Counted from the first letter of the stretch, positions 36,110 through 48,539 are shown. The stretch is DNA of 64,000 bases from Sipunculus nudus (GCA_026874595.1 CM049315.1:16823664-16887663), one strand, 5' to 3'. The notes: generated by a model not told the origin, from the sequence alone. Made by a program: numbers and translations.

Positions 36110-39100
36110 GTAATGTTTGTTTTATCTTCTTTCAAATATAATTATAACTTGTATGTATAAGGTAATGAATTAAGGTAATGTGAAAATTTGAAAAAATAAT
36201 TGCGGATAATTGGCTATTATAAAAAGAAATAAAATTTTTGATTGATACCCATGTTTGATGAGATATGAAGATATAGTAACATGTCAGTATCTCTTGCTTT
36301 CACAGGAAGGGAAACATTGATTTGGCAATGTCTGTCTTGTCTTACATCTGATCTTCTGCAAAGCTGGTAACTGGATCCCTTTTTAGCCCACATCCTTTTG
36401 ACTGATCCAACAATCTGACCAGTGTCCATTAACTTTTACCATGTGAGTGGGATATTGCAAATAGAATTCATGACAGGAAGTTTATTTCTTCAGTGCAGAT
36501 GCATATTAACAAATTCTAAGACAAGTTTGAAGATGGATGACCTTGACCTACTTTTTAAGGTCACAGAGCTAATAAGCAAACCTGTGAGCCTACATGATCA
36601 TATGGTGCTGTATGTTGTCTGTATGTTAACCTATACTTTCTCAAACATGGCAGAAGCAAGCATCACTAAATTTTATGCAAAAATCAGTCATCTGTAGAAC
36701 TCATTGAACTGATTTTTTTTCTTTCTGCCTTGACATAGATAGGAAAAAGGTAAAAAAATTTGAAAACTTTTCTTCTCTAAAACTTTAAAATAAGCATATT
36801 ACAATTACAATCTCAGAAACGGCAGGAGCTACCATCACCGTATTTCATACAAATGTTGATCACATGAGTCATATTTCAAATTGAGATCATCAACCGTTTT
36901 TGCTTCCATGGGGGTCATCAGTCAATAACCAATAATATCTCAGGAACAGCAGGAGCTAGCATTACCAAAATGTATGCAAAAAACATATGTCAAATGTTGT
37001 GAGACTGAGCACAAGAATGGTGGCAGCGGCTAAAATAATTTTTGCTGAGTTTATGTGCCTGCTGATTTTTCAGGAGTGATTTGACATATCAGCCTTCTGT
37101 GTGAAATCTGGCAGGGATTGATTGACTGAAGATTTTGGAAAGTGTTGTCATGTACTGGAAACTGGTGGCGGCACCTGTTATCCTTTTCTTGTTTTTGTGC
37201 CATTTAATACCCCCATCATTGCCACTTAACAGTACTGTGAGCATTATAAGTCAAAAACTAATGGACAGATTTCTTTCATATTATGAATATACATAGACAT
37301 GGGTTATGGGATGATGTATATTTAAATTTGGGTCATAACCTTTCCTATGAGAGTGGCCTTGACCTTGAATATATCATATATGGTAAAAATCACACTAAAT
37401 CATAAATATCTCAATAAGGGATGCATGCATTGGTCCAAAAACCAAATTGACCGAAGATCTTGGAAAGCTTTGTCTTTTGCGGAGCACAGGTGGCGCCACC
37501 TGTCTTTCTCTTGTTTTTGTGCCTTTTAATACCCCATCATTGCCACTTGACAGTACTGTGAGCATTATAAGTCTAAAACTGATTGACAGATTGGGCTGAA
37601 ATTATGCATGTACATTGAACTTGGATACCTCCATCTTGTATTTAAGACTGGTGTTGCCATCTGCTATTGTTTTCCGTGGTGTCTGTCTGTACATATGCTT
37701 TGGGTGAAAATTGCTCATATATCTGGAGTGGTCCAAGGTATTGGTCTGAAATTTGAAATGTCCATGCATCTCAGAAATTTTTCTCGTAATCCTGACAGGT
37801 GGCACCACCTACCTTCCTGTTTTTTTTTAATAAATAAATTTATGCCCTTTTCTGAAGAGTGATTTGCACTATTGGCCTGAAATTGTGCCTATCCATAAAT
37901 CTTGGACTCCTCCATCTTTTACTTAAGACAGGTGGCACCATCTGCAATCATTTGGCGCGGGCTTCCACCTGTGCTTTTGGTAAAAATTGCTTATATCTCC
38001 AGAGTGGTTCAAGGTATTTGTCTAAAATTTGGCATGTCCATCCATCTTTGAAAGTTTTCTCATAAACCAGACAGGTGGCGCCACCTACCTTTCCATTTTT
38101 GTAGAATGAATTAATGCCCTTCTCTGAGGAGTGGTTTGCCCTATTGGCTGAAATTGTGCATATCCATAGATCTGGGACTCCCCTATCTTATACATAAGAC
38201 TGGTGGTGCCATCTGAAATCATTTTGCTGTGGCGTCCATCTGTACATGTGCTTTTGGTAGAAATGGCTTATCTCCAGAATGATTCAAGGTATTTGTCTGA
38301 AATTTGGCATGTCCATCCATCTTTGAAAGTTTTCTCATATAACAGACAGGTGGCGCTGCCTACCTTCCCTTTTTTGTAGAATAAATTAATGCCCTTTTCT
38401 TAGGAGTGATTTGGCCTATTGGCCAGAAATTGTGCATATCTATAGATTTTGGACTCCTCCATCTTGTACATAAGACTGGTGGCACCCTCTGCAATTGTTT
38501 TGCCATGGCGTCTATCTGTATATTTGTTTTAGATGAAAATTGCTCATATCTGAGGAGTCCTTCAATGTGTTGGTCTCTAATTTGGCATGTACATCCATCT
38601 TGGAGAGTTTTCTAGTCAACCAGACAGACTGGCGCCACCTACCTTACTATTTTTATAGTATAAATTTATCCCCTTTTCATAAGAGTGATTCTCTTTATTG
38701 GCCCCCATATTTGGTGAAAAATATTGTTTCTCAAGTGGATAGATGGAAGAAACCATAGTCGCTTGCCAAATGTCAGTATATGCTGCTGAAGATGGGTGTA
38801 CTATTCTTAAAGGGGGGGGGGGATTTATTGTCTGGCGATACTATGGCACCTGCGGTGCCAAGAAATATCTAGTTATGCTTCTGTTGCTTGGGATGCTTCA
38901 CTCCTATACCTTTATACATGACTGATACATCACTGAATCAAACCATAACATTTTTGTTCAGTCATTTTAATACAATTTGAGTAAGTTAGTTTTACATATG
39001 TATTGTTTATATATTTTACAGAGCAGAAATGATGCTACACATACTAACAGCCGGTTGTCTTGACCCATGGGTATTTTGTTTATGCTTGGTGTGTTGTCCC

Positions 39101-39217
39101 CATAAGGGTTTTTCAGGTAAAAGCAACACATCCATGATCATGTGATCAGTCATAATAATAACTATGTTGCAAATCATATTGCATGAGGCTAATGTTAATT
39201 TATTATTTTAATTTTAG
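36110..39217 (+). other. Intron 2 of the HECT gene, repeat-filled
   Basis: It holds GGCAGGAGCTACCATCACC-type repeats at 36630-37000 (also found at 42300-42720) and a tandem ~277-bp repeat at 37160-38700. A G run lies at 38811-38821. No coding exon was recognised. Confidence 0.6.
37160..38700 (+). repeat. Tandem ~277-bp repeat
   Basis: Five to six degenerate units, each with GACAGGTGGCGCCACCTACC and AGACTGGTGGCACCATCTG blocks. The GGTGGCGCCACC motif recurs near 37488, 37797, 38073, 38349 and 38630, spacings of about 275-310 bp. The same family lies inverted at 47340-47990, inside the intron of the integrase gene. Confidence 0.85.
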
Positions 39218-41158
39218 ATTGATCGGCACACAGTCCTGTTAATGGATGATCAACAGCTGGAAACATATTTGCCTTGCTTAGGGGATAGGCTGGCTGTCAG
39301 ACACTACTTTGGCTTAAAAACAAAGGAGACAACACAAAGCAAGAAACAGTCACTATTTGAAAAACTTAGAAGAAAAATGAAATTGAGGAAAAATGAGGCA
39401 TCAGATGATGAAACTGCTAGCAGTGACACAAGTAAAAGGGCAAAATCAATAAAGGGAAATAGAAATGCTTCAAAGAAAACCAGAAGATTGCAGCTGGGAT
39501 GGATTCATGAGGGGAAACAGGTTAGAACTAGAAATGGGGGAGGAACAAGAAATGTAGAGGTGGCCAAAACAGCAGACAAAAGTGTCCTTTTACAGTTATG
39601 CAAAGACCTTTTTTTCCCTCACGGCAAATCAAAGAGATGGTCTTGGGATGATGTCTCATCTGACATATTAGACTTTCAGGAATCGCCCCTTTCAGATACA
39701 GTCACTGTAGGGGAAGTATATGAAGAAGTGAAAATGGGCATTGTCCGTTTTTATCTGCACACAGAAATTAAGTCCAGTACCAGTGATCAGACAAACACAA
39801 ACTCTGATTCTGAAACAAAAGGAAGCTCCGAGAGCTATGCTGGTTTTACCAATGCAGACTTTGAGGAGCAAGATGACACTGAGCCATGTGCCAGCACATC
39901 AGGCATATCAAGCACTATTCAGTTTGGTCCATTTAGCTCCTTTTCTGATGACTCTCTTGATGATACCCTTCCTTTGACTTCGTTCATTCCACAGGAGACC
40001 TCAAAGGATGTTGTTATGACTGCAACTGATGATAACGAGCAAGAAGTAATAATAGAGAACAGAGAAACTGTGTATCATGAAGGCATTCTTGAAGAGTCAA
40101 CAGATGAGCATCACTGGCAAGAATCACCAAGAAGCCCCACCCCCCAACCTTTAATTGAAGGCAGTCGATTTACAGTGAGAATTCATAGAACAAACCTACT
40201 AGAGGACATGATTTGCCAATTTAAAGATCCAGATATCATTGATACAGAGGTAAAATTCTTGTTTGTTGGTGAATCTGGGTGTGATCAGTCAGGAGTTTCA
40301 CGTGAAGCATACTGTGCTTTTTGGGCTGAATTTTTTATCAGGTCAGCGGAAGGTGAAGAAACTCGGGTACCTGCACTCAATACAAGAATGCAGGATGAAG
40401 AATGGAAGGCTGTTGGGAGAATTCTGGTGAAAGGTTACATTGACCATCACTTTTTCCCATTAAAACTTTGCTTTGGATTTACAGTGGGGTTGATCCAAGG
40501 TGAGACAGCCCTATCTCCAGAAAGGTTGCTGGATTCTTTCTTGATTTATTTAAGTCCAACAGACAGAGCTGTGCTGAGATCAGCAATGGTTGGAAATATG
40601 GACAAAGAGACTGAAGAAGACTTTATTGAGATTTTAGATCGATTTGGTTGCAAATCTATACCATCAAAAGAAGACTTGAAAAGTAAAATAATGCAGATAG
40701 CACACAAGGAAATTATCCAAAAACCAAAGTATGCACTGGACAAGATGGCAGAAGTATCAAGGTGTCCATTACTGGCCCATTTACCCACTACAGAATCATT
40801 AATTTATATGTACAGTGAACTGAAACCAACAGTGAGAAAACTTCTCAAACTGTTACATGCAACACCAACCAACCAGGATGAGGATCGGTGTTTGAAGTTC
40901 CTCCAACAATTCATACAAGCACAAGATGACACCTCTTTACAGAGGTTTCTCCGTTTCCTAACTGGGTCTGACATAATTTCCTGTAACAGGATTGAAATTT
41001 CATTTACAACACTAGAAGGTGTAGCCAGGAGGCCAGTGGCTCACACCTGTGGACCAACACTGGAGCTGCCAGCAACCTACACCTCATATCCTGAATTCCG
41101 TCATGAAATAACAGCCATTTTATCGAATGAAGAATCCTTTAAAATGGATATAGTGTGA
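39218..41158 (+). CDS. SAM-like/HECT-domain E3 ubiquitin-protein ligase, main exon
   Basis: The third exon adds 646 codons to a 681-aa protein. The acceptor TTTTAATTTTAG ends at 39217; the upstream exons show that translation does not begin at the internal ATG 39242. Residues about 9-62 form a SAM-like domain (LLMDDQQLETYLPCLGDRLA). Residues about 127-218 match the block found in bivalve and fish proteins of this type (QVRTRNGGGTRNVEVAKT, then LFFPHGKSKRWSWDD). Acidic, serine-rich sequence follows, then a HECT-type domain at about 349-681 (VGESGCDQSGVSREAYCAFW). The presumed thioester cysteine is in RRPVAHTCGPTLELP, about residue 646. The protein should transfer ubiquitin from an E2 to unknown substrates. 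Annotation pipelines often call such proteins G2/M phase-specific E3 ligase-like. The frame is intact and lies wholly inside the giant transposon, convergent with its transposase gene. Confidence 0.9.
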   Translation: MDRHTVLLMDDQQLETYLPCLGDRLAVRHYFGLKTKETTQSKKQSLFEKLRRKMKLRKNEASDDETASSDTSKRAKSIKGNRNASKKTRRLQLGWIHEGKQVRTRNGGGTRNVEVAKTADKSVLLQLCKDLFFPHGKSKRWSWDDVSSDILDFQESPLSDTVTVGEVYEEVKMGIVRFYLHTEIKSSTSDQTNTNSDSETKGSSESYAGFTNADFEEQDDTEPCASTSGISSTIQFGPFSSFSDDSLDDTLPLTSFIPQETSKDVVMTATDDNEQEVIIENRETVYHEGILEESTDEHHWQESPRSPTPQPLIEGSRFTVRIHRTNLLEDMICQFKDPDIIDTEVKFLFVGESGCDQSGVSREAYCAFWAEFFIRSAEGEETRVPALNTRMQDEEWKAVGRILVKGYIDHHFFPLKLCFGFTVGLIQGETALSPERLLDSFLIYLSPTDRAVLRSAMVGNMDKETEEDFIEILDRFGCKSIPSKEDLKSKIMQIAHKEIIQKPKYALDKMAEVSRCPLLAHLPTTESLIYMYSELKPTVRKLLKLLHATPTNQDEDRCLKFLQQFIQAQDDTSLQRFLRFLTGSDIISCNRIEISFTTLEGVARRPVAHTCGPTLELPATYTSYPEFRHEITAILSNEESFKMDIV

Positions 41159-41990
41159 TGATATTTTTGATTGCTGATGAAACTAAAATGAGGATAGATT
41201 GGGGTATAACCGTACTTCAAGGCATTTTGATATGTTTTAACACTTATTTAAAGTGTGCTTTACTGGTCAATATCTGGTGGAATTGTTTTTCAGTCATGCT
41301 TAACTAGTGATCACCCTTTGTTTGCCTTCCGGAAGTCCATCCGTCCTTTAACAAGGCATGAATAGTAAATGTCAGGTCGTTTGAAACCTAAATTAGGTTA
41401 CACTTACAATTTCTGAGTGATGTGATGTGTATGCATCCCCTCCGGCTCATCGTCATGGAGAATTCTTCAGATGCTGAAGACTATTGGTGCCACCTATTTA
41501 TTCATATTTTTTGCACAATTTCCATTCTCTCAGTTGTGGTTTTATTTAGTATACTGTTACCCTACAGTTTGTTTCCTATTTTCAGGCATTCTCTACATTT
41601 TAGATCAAGTATAGCAATTGTATCCTGCCTCTCCTTAGCCCCGCATGAGGATATCATGTTTTCTTAGTCAGCTGAGTGTCATGACCCATGGGTCACTTGT
41701 TTTATATTCAGTGGTAATTCAGATTTACATACCTGGTAATAATTAAATAATTTGACTTATTTTATGGCAGTTAAAATATTGTCTGACCCATGGGTCATTT
41801 GTTTTATATTCAGTGGTAATTAAGATTTACATACCTGGTAATAATTAAATAATTTTTCTTATTTTATGGCAGTTATAATATACTGTTTTATTTAAAAAAA
41901 AATAAATGTAAGGTCAGGTATATGTGCCTTTATGGTCACTGTCAACTTTAACTTGATGCTAATAAACGCACTGGTAGTATTTTTTACATA
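41159..41990 (+). other. Probable 3' UTR of the HECT gene
   Basis: AATAAA signals occur at 41901-41906 and 41961-41966; the latter is followed by T/G-rich sequence (TTTTTGAGTTCTTGTTTTTG) suiting a cleavage-downstream element. An 82-codon frame at 41422-41667 overlaps it and is not supported. Confidence 0.5.
41683..41880. repeat. 102-bp tandem duplication
   Basis: Two units, 41683-41784 and 41785-41880, nearly identical. Each starts with the palindrome GACCCATGGGTC and contains TTTACATACCTGGTAATAAT. Confidence 0.9.
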
Positions 41991-42299
41991 TTATTTTTGA
42001 GTTCTTGTTTTTGTATGTGCCTTTTACAAAATGATACACTTTTATATGGATAAACACTAACTATTTTTGCCTCATCATGAGAAAATATCCTTTGTCAAGA
42101 AAGATATTTAATGTTAACATGTCGGACTTTTGCGGTAGCTATATTACAAATATGTTCAGCTGGGCTTCCAAGAATTTAGACTATAATTACCTAAATTATC
42201 ACTGTACTACTGCGTTTCTGATATAACTTTTATTATTGAATAACTATTGGTATAGAAACCTATCATATTGAAAACATTAAGATTTGTAGAGAATCTTGG

Positions 42300-42720
42300 A
42301 GCTTGTGCGATGAGGCATTACATTAACCCATACTTTCACAAAAATCGGCAGGAGCTACATCGCCAAATTTTACGCAAAATCAGTCGCATGTCAATCTTTT
42401 ATCTGATCAGGCTCATTTTGGGGCCAAATGCAACGATTTAACTTTTACAGTGAAAAAGCTAAAAAAATATAAATCTTCCCAGAAACAGTCAAGCCAAATT
42501 GTTAAATATTGCACAAGTTATTCCAGAAACAAACATTCTCAGGTATGATAGGTTCGGTGATTTTTGGCCGAATTACAGAAACTGAAATAAGCCAAATAAG
42601 CATTCTACGATTACAGTTTCAGAAACTTCAGGAGGTAGATTTACCAAATGCAAAAATCAGTCACATGTGATCCTTAAAACTGAGGTATTGGTGTCGCAAC
42701 CACCATCGACTGAATTTTTT
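42300..42720. repeat. GGCAGGAGCTAC repeat units
   Basis: AAAATCGGCAGGAGCTACAT...CAAATTTTACGCAAAATCAG at 42340-42390 and a looser unit at 42605-42670 match those at 36640-37000 on the other side of the HECT main exon. Confidence 0.6.
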
Positions 42721-43600
42721 TTTATTTTGTGTTGAAACTTGCATCAACCTGTCTTTAACAGGGGAAGAGTAATTTTTGCCTCTTTCGGCGACTACTTTGC
42801 CATCCCTAATATATGTTTGTGAAAGTATAGTTAAAACATTTTATCAGCCTACTGTAACAAACAGTTTTATCTGATATTATTTTCATTTCATTTAATTTCC
42901 ACTTATATTATGTGAGCAAGGTATTTATATGGTAAATATTTCCAAATCTGTTGGTTCTGTTTTTTTAAGTACTTTTATTAGCTATGAAAATGTAATTCAA
43001 GCAAAGGGCACCTCTGCTTTTTTTATTGCGATGCTTAGCACTCTGATAATTGCAGTTATGTATCTAAAATGACTGAATTTTCAAAAAAATGTAAATTTGA
43101 CATGATAATACTTTTTGTAAGGGAGCAGAGACTTGAGGTTGAGTTAAAAACTTAAAAAAAGAGTGATAAGGAATCTGTTAATCCCAGTAGACGATCATCG
43201 AATATCATTACCTATTTTTACCAGAATCATTCATTCTGTTGTCTAGTAATCCGTCTTTGTCAATTTTTCCCCGTACAGATGATAACTTTGCATTTTTCAA
43301 TGGAGAGACGGCACCCTAAGGTGTACACACTGTAATTAATTAATGTCTTTTATTCAGTTGTTATTGATTTTTACTGGAAAATAAAATGAAAAAAAAAACA
43401 TGCGATTTGTTCAACATTTCTGTTGTTTGGAAAAGATTTTGATGTATGCTCTTTAATCATAATAAAGCAGTACAGTCATTCAGTTTCACAGATACAAGTA
43501 TATCAACTATGCTTCGAGATTCATGAGTCCTTTTCCTAGACGGGAGATCCTTCATTTACTCAAAAGGTTTTAGATTATAGCTTAGTTGACTGTAAGTCAT
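42720..43600. other. No recognised gene
   Basis: AT-rich sequence without open frames of note. AATAAAG at 43459-43465 could be a distal polyadenylation signal. Confidence 0.35.
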
Positions 43601-44480
43601 CTGAGTTTATTCATCAATCTTTGTTCGTCGTCCGTCCAGGTGTCGGTTAACAGAGCACAAATCAAAACCTTTGGACTGAGACTTTTAACTGTTTATCTTT
43701 GGAGGTCCTGGGCAAATCTCAGAAAATTGGAATTAGGTCATGGTGACATTTATATTGTGAGCTATCTATCGAAAAAATGATTTTTAGCAGTCAGAAGGGG
43801 TACAATTGTATCAGTTAGGCCAAGAATCTTTTAACATATAATTTTGGTAGGTCTTGAATAAATGTGCTCGGAAACCTGGAATAAGATTCCGGTGACCTAT
43901 ATTCTGCAAATAGCGGGCAAAGAGCATGAATTGAACACCCTGAACATCAGATGGACACCGATTGTGTATACGTTGGGCCTTGAATCTTCTAACGCAGCAT
44001 TCGGAGGGGTTCTTGGCAAATCATGGTGAATATTCGCAGGATATGTGAAAGAACATGATTTGAGAACTCCATTAACAGTTAGATCTAGAAACTTCAAACT
44101 TCATTAAGATCCAGGGAGGTCGATGTAAAAATTCCTTTGAAACCTGAAACATGCATGTCACTGTGACTATATTGTGCGAGCTGTGTGTGAGAGAACATGA
44201 TTTTAGAGCCCTTTTACTTAGACACGAATCATGGGAGGTCGACCAAGAAACTTTTAATTTAATTCCGATCCTTGGAGCTCCCTGTAAGTAAGGTTAATGT
44301 GACCAATATTCTGGGAGCTATGTGAAAGAACTTAAGTTGAGCACCCTATGATTAAGATGGACACAAATCATGGGGTGGACATAGAAACTTCTAATTAATC
44401 CTGGGAATTCCTCAATTTTCTTGACAACCCACAATTAAGGTCAATGTAACCTGTGTTCTAAAGCCTTGGGACAAAAGTCA
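43600..44480. repeat. Degenerate ~140-160-bp tandem units
   Basis: Phrases such as GGTCATGGTGACATTTATATT, GGTGACCTATATTCTG, CACTGTGACTATATTGTG, TTAATGTGACCAATATTCTG and GGTCAATGTAACCTG recur with spacings of roughly 140-270 bp. They alternate with GAACATGATTTxxGxxCCCT and GGGAGGTCGA blocks. This is an old, heavily mutated tandem repeat. Confidence 0.6.
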
Positions 44481-45260
44481 TGATAATGAGCACTCTTTAG
44501 TTCATTCTACCCATTGTTCATGGTTTCTGAACAAATATTTTTCACCAGATTATAACATAATTTGTTTTTTTCTTTTCTTCTACCTTTTCCTTCTGATTAA
44601 ATTTACTAATATACAAACCAACCAGCTGACCGACTAAACAACCTTCAAATAATAATAATAATAATAAAACAGACGTGTACTGGTAAACTATTTGCAAAGT
44701 CTGTTGTATTTCATATATCTTCCTGTGCTTTTCCATGCGACTGAATTGTATTGTTCTATAGCTTGTGAAGTTTACTTTATCGTATAAAAAATTATACGTA
44801 AAAAAACGCACTAGATCTATGCAAATTCTAGTTTCCGCCTAAAACTCCTAACAACTGCAGAGTCTAGGGTTTCCAAAGATTTCTGTTTGAAGGCCCATAA
44901 GCTCTAGGGTTCAACAGTCCTCAATGTCGAGAAGAGTTAACAGTGCAACCATCAAGTTGGTGAGCCGTGAACCTTTCTCTCGGCAGGGTTTCGTTTATTA
45001 CCTGCATTATCGTACCACACTTAAAATTTATCAGGGTTTAGGTAATATTTTGGTGGTCAAAAATGTTGGCGGAGGAATGCAGTCCCTAACTGCTTTTTTA
45101 GTTTTAACAACAACGCAGCAATGTTATTTTCTGTTTTCGTGAACTCAAAATCATGATATACTGCATGTTGTATTTAAAATTATGTTGATTGTTTTTCCAA
45201 CTGGTTCCTGGTCGCTGACAGCTGATATTTACAAGTTCCATTTCATCGTGTAATTGACAT
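44480..45260. other. No recognised gene
   Basis: The 72-codon frame at 44924-45142 and the minus-strand frame at 44542-44811 match nothing known. An (AAT)n run lies at 44648-44667. Confidence 0.35.
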
Positions 45261-45267
45261 AGTTTAG

Positions 45268-45600
45268 ATGGACGTGGGGGAATCGGAATGGGAATTTATC
45301 CTGGATATGATAAAAACCGGCACCCTCGGCAACTTAAAACAATCCTTGTCTGAGCTACACCAGTTTATGCATAAACGGTATCTTGGACCCGGCAAATTAC
45401 ACCAGGCATATGAAATGCTTAATGTTGGACGATGCTGGATTAAGACTCTTTTATACACAAATGAACACAGCCAAGTCCTCGCAGTATCAGGCTATAGTCA
45501 CTGACAAAATGCGTTCATCCATTTTGATAAAAGAAAATTTGATTAAATGGTGTTTTGTCCTGAGAATATTTTGGTTTCTGCCGATATTTCGTTCTGAAAC
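45268..45600 (+). pseudogene. METTL24-like methyltransferase terminal exon, frameshifted
   Basis: An acceptor (GACATAGTTTAG) ends at 45267 and the frame opens MDVGESEWEFILDMIKTG, then LKQSLSELHQF. This is the C-terminal part of methyltransferase-like 24 type proteins, where intact members read like DVESAEW and FEIH. Near 45420 the homology moves to the +1 frame, continuing LMLDDAGLRLFYTQMNTAKS, which fits the next family block. A single indel therefore breaks the exon. No upstream exons were found on this strand. It lies between the convergent 3' ends of the two intact genes of the giant element. A sequencing error is an alternative to a true pseudogene. Confidence 0.6.
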
Positions 45601-45604
45601 CTGC

Positions 45605-46588
45605 TTACTCCTGTGTACAAGTTGTTATAAGCTTGCCCCGGGCGCGATCAGTAGCGCAAAACAAACATAGTTCACTTGCCAAGTTGCAATCGTGCCCCGC
45701 AACCTTACAAAATAAATTTGTTCAAGCTTTCAACTGGGGTTTCGTCTTTTTTTCTTCTTTCATATTTTGTGTCTTGTCTTGGAGTTCTGGCGAACTGGCA
45801 AGATCGGACCTCGGATCACCGTCAGTCCGTTAACTTTAAGTGTGGCTGCGATTATTTACCAGGGCTTTGAGGATTTTCACAAAACCCACCATTAATATTT
45901 ACCAGTAGATTATCTCGCCCGAGTTCGAATATAGAAAAAAAATATCTTTGAAGGGCCTCTGGTTTAGCTGTGTTCTGTTGGCGGCTAATTCGTTTGTCGA
46001 ACCGATCAAAGGGTAAAATCGGAAGCTCAGGGCAAGGTCTGCTACTTTGATGGTTCCTAAAAATATGCTACTCTCAGCTATTTTTTTATTCGTTAAACTT
46101 AATCATTTGACGCGATTTCTTCAGTTCAAGCTATGTTTATTTTTGGTGAAATGCAGGCTACAATATATGCAAACTTATAATATTATTCATAATAAATTAT
46201 GAAGGTAATAAAGTCGAAACAATAACTCATGTTCGATGAAAACAAACTTTAACAAACAACGATCAAACATATGTACACACGGTACAAAATGATAATCTTT
46301 CAGCACATGTTTTGTTATTTCAACAGATCCACTTATTTTGTTTTGACAATACTTATAATGTTGCCAGGAGAAAATACAGGTGTTTTGAAAATTGGTCCTC
46401 TTTTTTTTCGTACAGTTTACAGTTCCTCTTTGTACCAATGTTAAGCTTTAAATGTTTAAGAATTGTTCTGAAATTGCCATTATATTGAACAACAAATCAG
46501 TCTCATCGAGATGAACTCACTGGTCCAGTTGCTAGTGTAGGCCAGGAGTTACTTGGTAGTGGAACATTGATTATTACACAAAGCTTCC
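45605..46588. other. No recognised gene
   Basis: The spacer between the methyltransferase-like exon and the integrase gene's last exon. The short frames at 45633-45870 are not recognisable. A polyadenylation signal for the minus-strand gene is not obvious. Confidence 0.35.
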
Positions 46589-46915
46589 TTATAAATTGCT
46601 AATTATTTCGTTTCTCAGGAATCCGTACAGGTGAACTGCATCATAAGGACTTTCTGGAGGCCGTATATCAGCTTCTGTCATCAGGACACAACACAGGTTG
46701 AATACGGTTTCGTCACATGGGAAGGAGCCTTTCGGGACATACTCGTCTTTGCAAATTTGTATTTGAAGGGCTGAAACTTCACAGAGATGATTTCTTGCTC
46801 CATATCGTTCTGGAAGACAATACATGATAGATGGCCGTCCATGTGGAGCCGCCTGGTTTCTACTTGGACGGAGACGATGATGGTTCCACAACTCAGTAAT
46901 TTTATCGAGGTCATC
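46589..46915 (-). CDS. Integrase-core (DDE) transposase gene, coding exon 2
   Basis: On the minus strand an acceptor TATGTTTTAG (ending at 46916) is followed by 108 codons beginning DDLDKITELWNHHRLRPSRN and ending at TAA. Phase 0 joins exactly to exon 1 (GMVQ/DDLDK). This is the conserved C-terminal part of the family: a basic RPSRN motif, HGRPSIMYCLPERYG, and a cysteine-containing tail (FPCDETVFNLCCVLM). Exon 1 read alone would stop 14 codons past its donor, so splicing is needed for the full 386-aa protein. Confidence 0.85.
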   Translation of the reverse strand, partial: DDLDKITELWNHHRLRPSRNQAAPHGRPSIMYCLPERYGARNHLCEVSALQIQICKDEYVPKGSFPCDETVFNLCCVLMTEADIRPPESPYDAVHLYGFLRNEIISNL

Positions 46916-46978
46916 CTAAAACATACGAAATATATGTACAATTACAAGGAATGCATTTAGGATTTGTGTCCTTTAATT

Positions 46979-47059
<81 letters not shown>

Positions 47060-48539
47060 AACGTGGATAGTCTCATAAGTTTATAAACTTCGGAATAAAA
47101 CTAGAAAACGAGCAGTGGACAACCGATTACATGTATCCGCCAAATGTGCCTGACATGACATGACTCCAAATTTTTGGCATCACAGATGGCTATGAAACTC
47201 CTCATATTAGTGCAATTTTCACCAAAAAAAGATCTGCAGATGACTACAAGATGAAATGGTCTATGATGGATCTACGCTATGTGAAAACGAATAACCTAGG
47301 CTGATACATCCATCCACTCCTGAGATATGAGCCATTTTCATATTGTACTAGTCTTGAGCATCAATTTTTTCTACGAAAACACGAAGGTAGGTGGCGCCTC
47401 CTGTCTGGTCTACAAGAAAACTCTCCAAATTGGATGGACATAACAAATTTCAGACCAATACATGGAACCACTCCTGAAATATGAGTCATTTTCACCCAAA
47501 GGAAACGGACGAACGGACGCCATTTAACGGGATGCCGCCACAAGTCTTTAGTATGAAATGGAGGTATCCAAAATCCATTTGCATACATGACTTTAGGCCA
47601 GTACGGCAAAACCATTCCTGAGGAAAGGGCATCAATGTATTCTACGATAACGGGGAGGTAGGTGGCGCCATCTGTCTGATCTATGAGAAAACTCTCGAAG
47701 ATGGATGAACATGCTAAATTTCAGACCAACACAGTGGACCACTCCTGATATATGAGTGATTTTCACCCTAAGCGGACGCATAGATGGATGCCCCGCAAAT
47801 ACGATTACAGATGGTGCCACCAGTCTCGAGTACGAGATGGGGAGATCCAAGATCCATATAAATGGATATGCACTATTTCAGCACAATACATTGAACCACT
47901 CCTGAGATATGGGCTGCTATGACTAAGACATCCAGTTTGATACTGCACGAAAAGAACTAAAGATGGCGCCACCAGCCTTTGTAACGCTCGAGTTCACATG
48001 TTAGCGGATAAGTATGCTGGGTTTCGGAAAGATCGGTCTAAGGGTCTCAGAGGAGTTCTCCGGAAACGAACGCGGCGAGGTCGGCAGTACAGGCGAGAAA
48101 ACTGGCTGATACAATTATATAAAAATAAAAGTACAATTTTGTAACTTTATGCAAAAACCTATATAAAGAAACCTTTACCTATTGATAAGTGTCGTATTGT
48201 TGCATTTGTGACTGACCTCAGGTAAATTATATCTCTGATCAAACATATATGGTATGTAGGCAATAGGGGAGACTTACATAAGCAGCATGGCGTGTGTATT
48301 GTTGTAATGAAGAAGACGTATGACGTTAAATATACATCATTCGAACAATAAATTTGATTTTGTTTTAATGGGCAATGTCATACTGTTGCCTACTTTATGA
48401 CTATAAATAAATGTCTAGGTCTGTTTTGTACACAGCCATGCATGTAAACATAGAAGATGTAGTTTTGTGCTAAATTAATTACTTTATGATGGGATCAACA
48501 GGCCTTTTTTCTCAAGACTGCAAATAATAATTCCCTTAC
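46916..48539 (-). other. Intron of the integrase gene
   Basis: It holds an (AT)n tract at 46982-47057 and inverted copies of the ~277-bp repeat at 47340-47990 (GGTGGCGCC near 47391 and 47661, GATGGCGCCACC near 47963). The sequence at 48000-48530 shows nothing recognisable. Confidence 0.7.

Noticed and set aside
39242-41158. Internal ATG 39242 as the start of the HECT protein
   Set aside because: Codons upstream of it continue the SAM-like domain through exact splice joins with exons at 30546-30570 and 36030-36109.
48495-48539. The 14-codon extension of the integrase exon to its own stop
   Set aside because: A GTAAGG donor at 48539 and an in-phase exon 2 with the family's C-terminus show that this extension is intronic.
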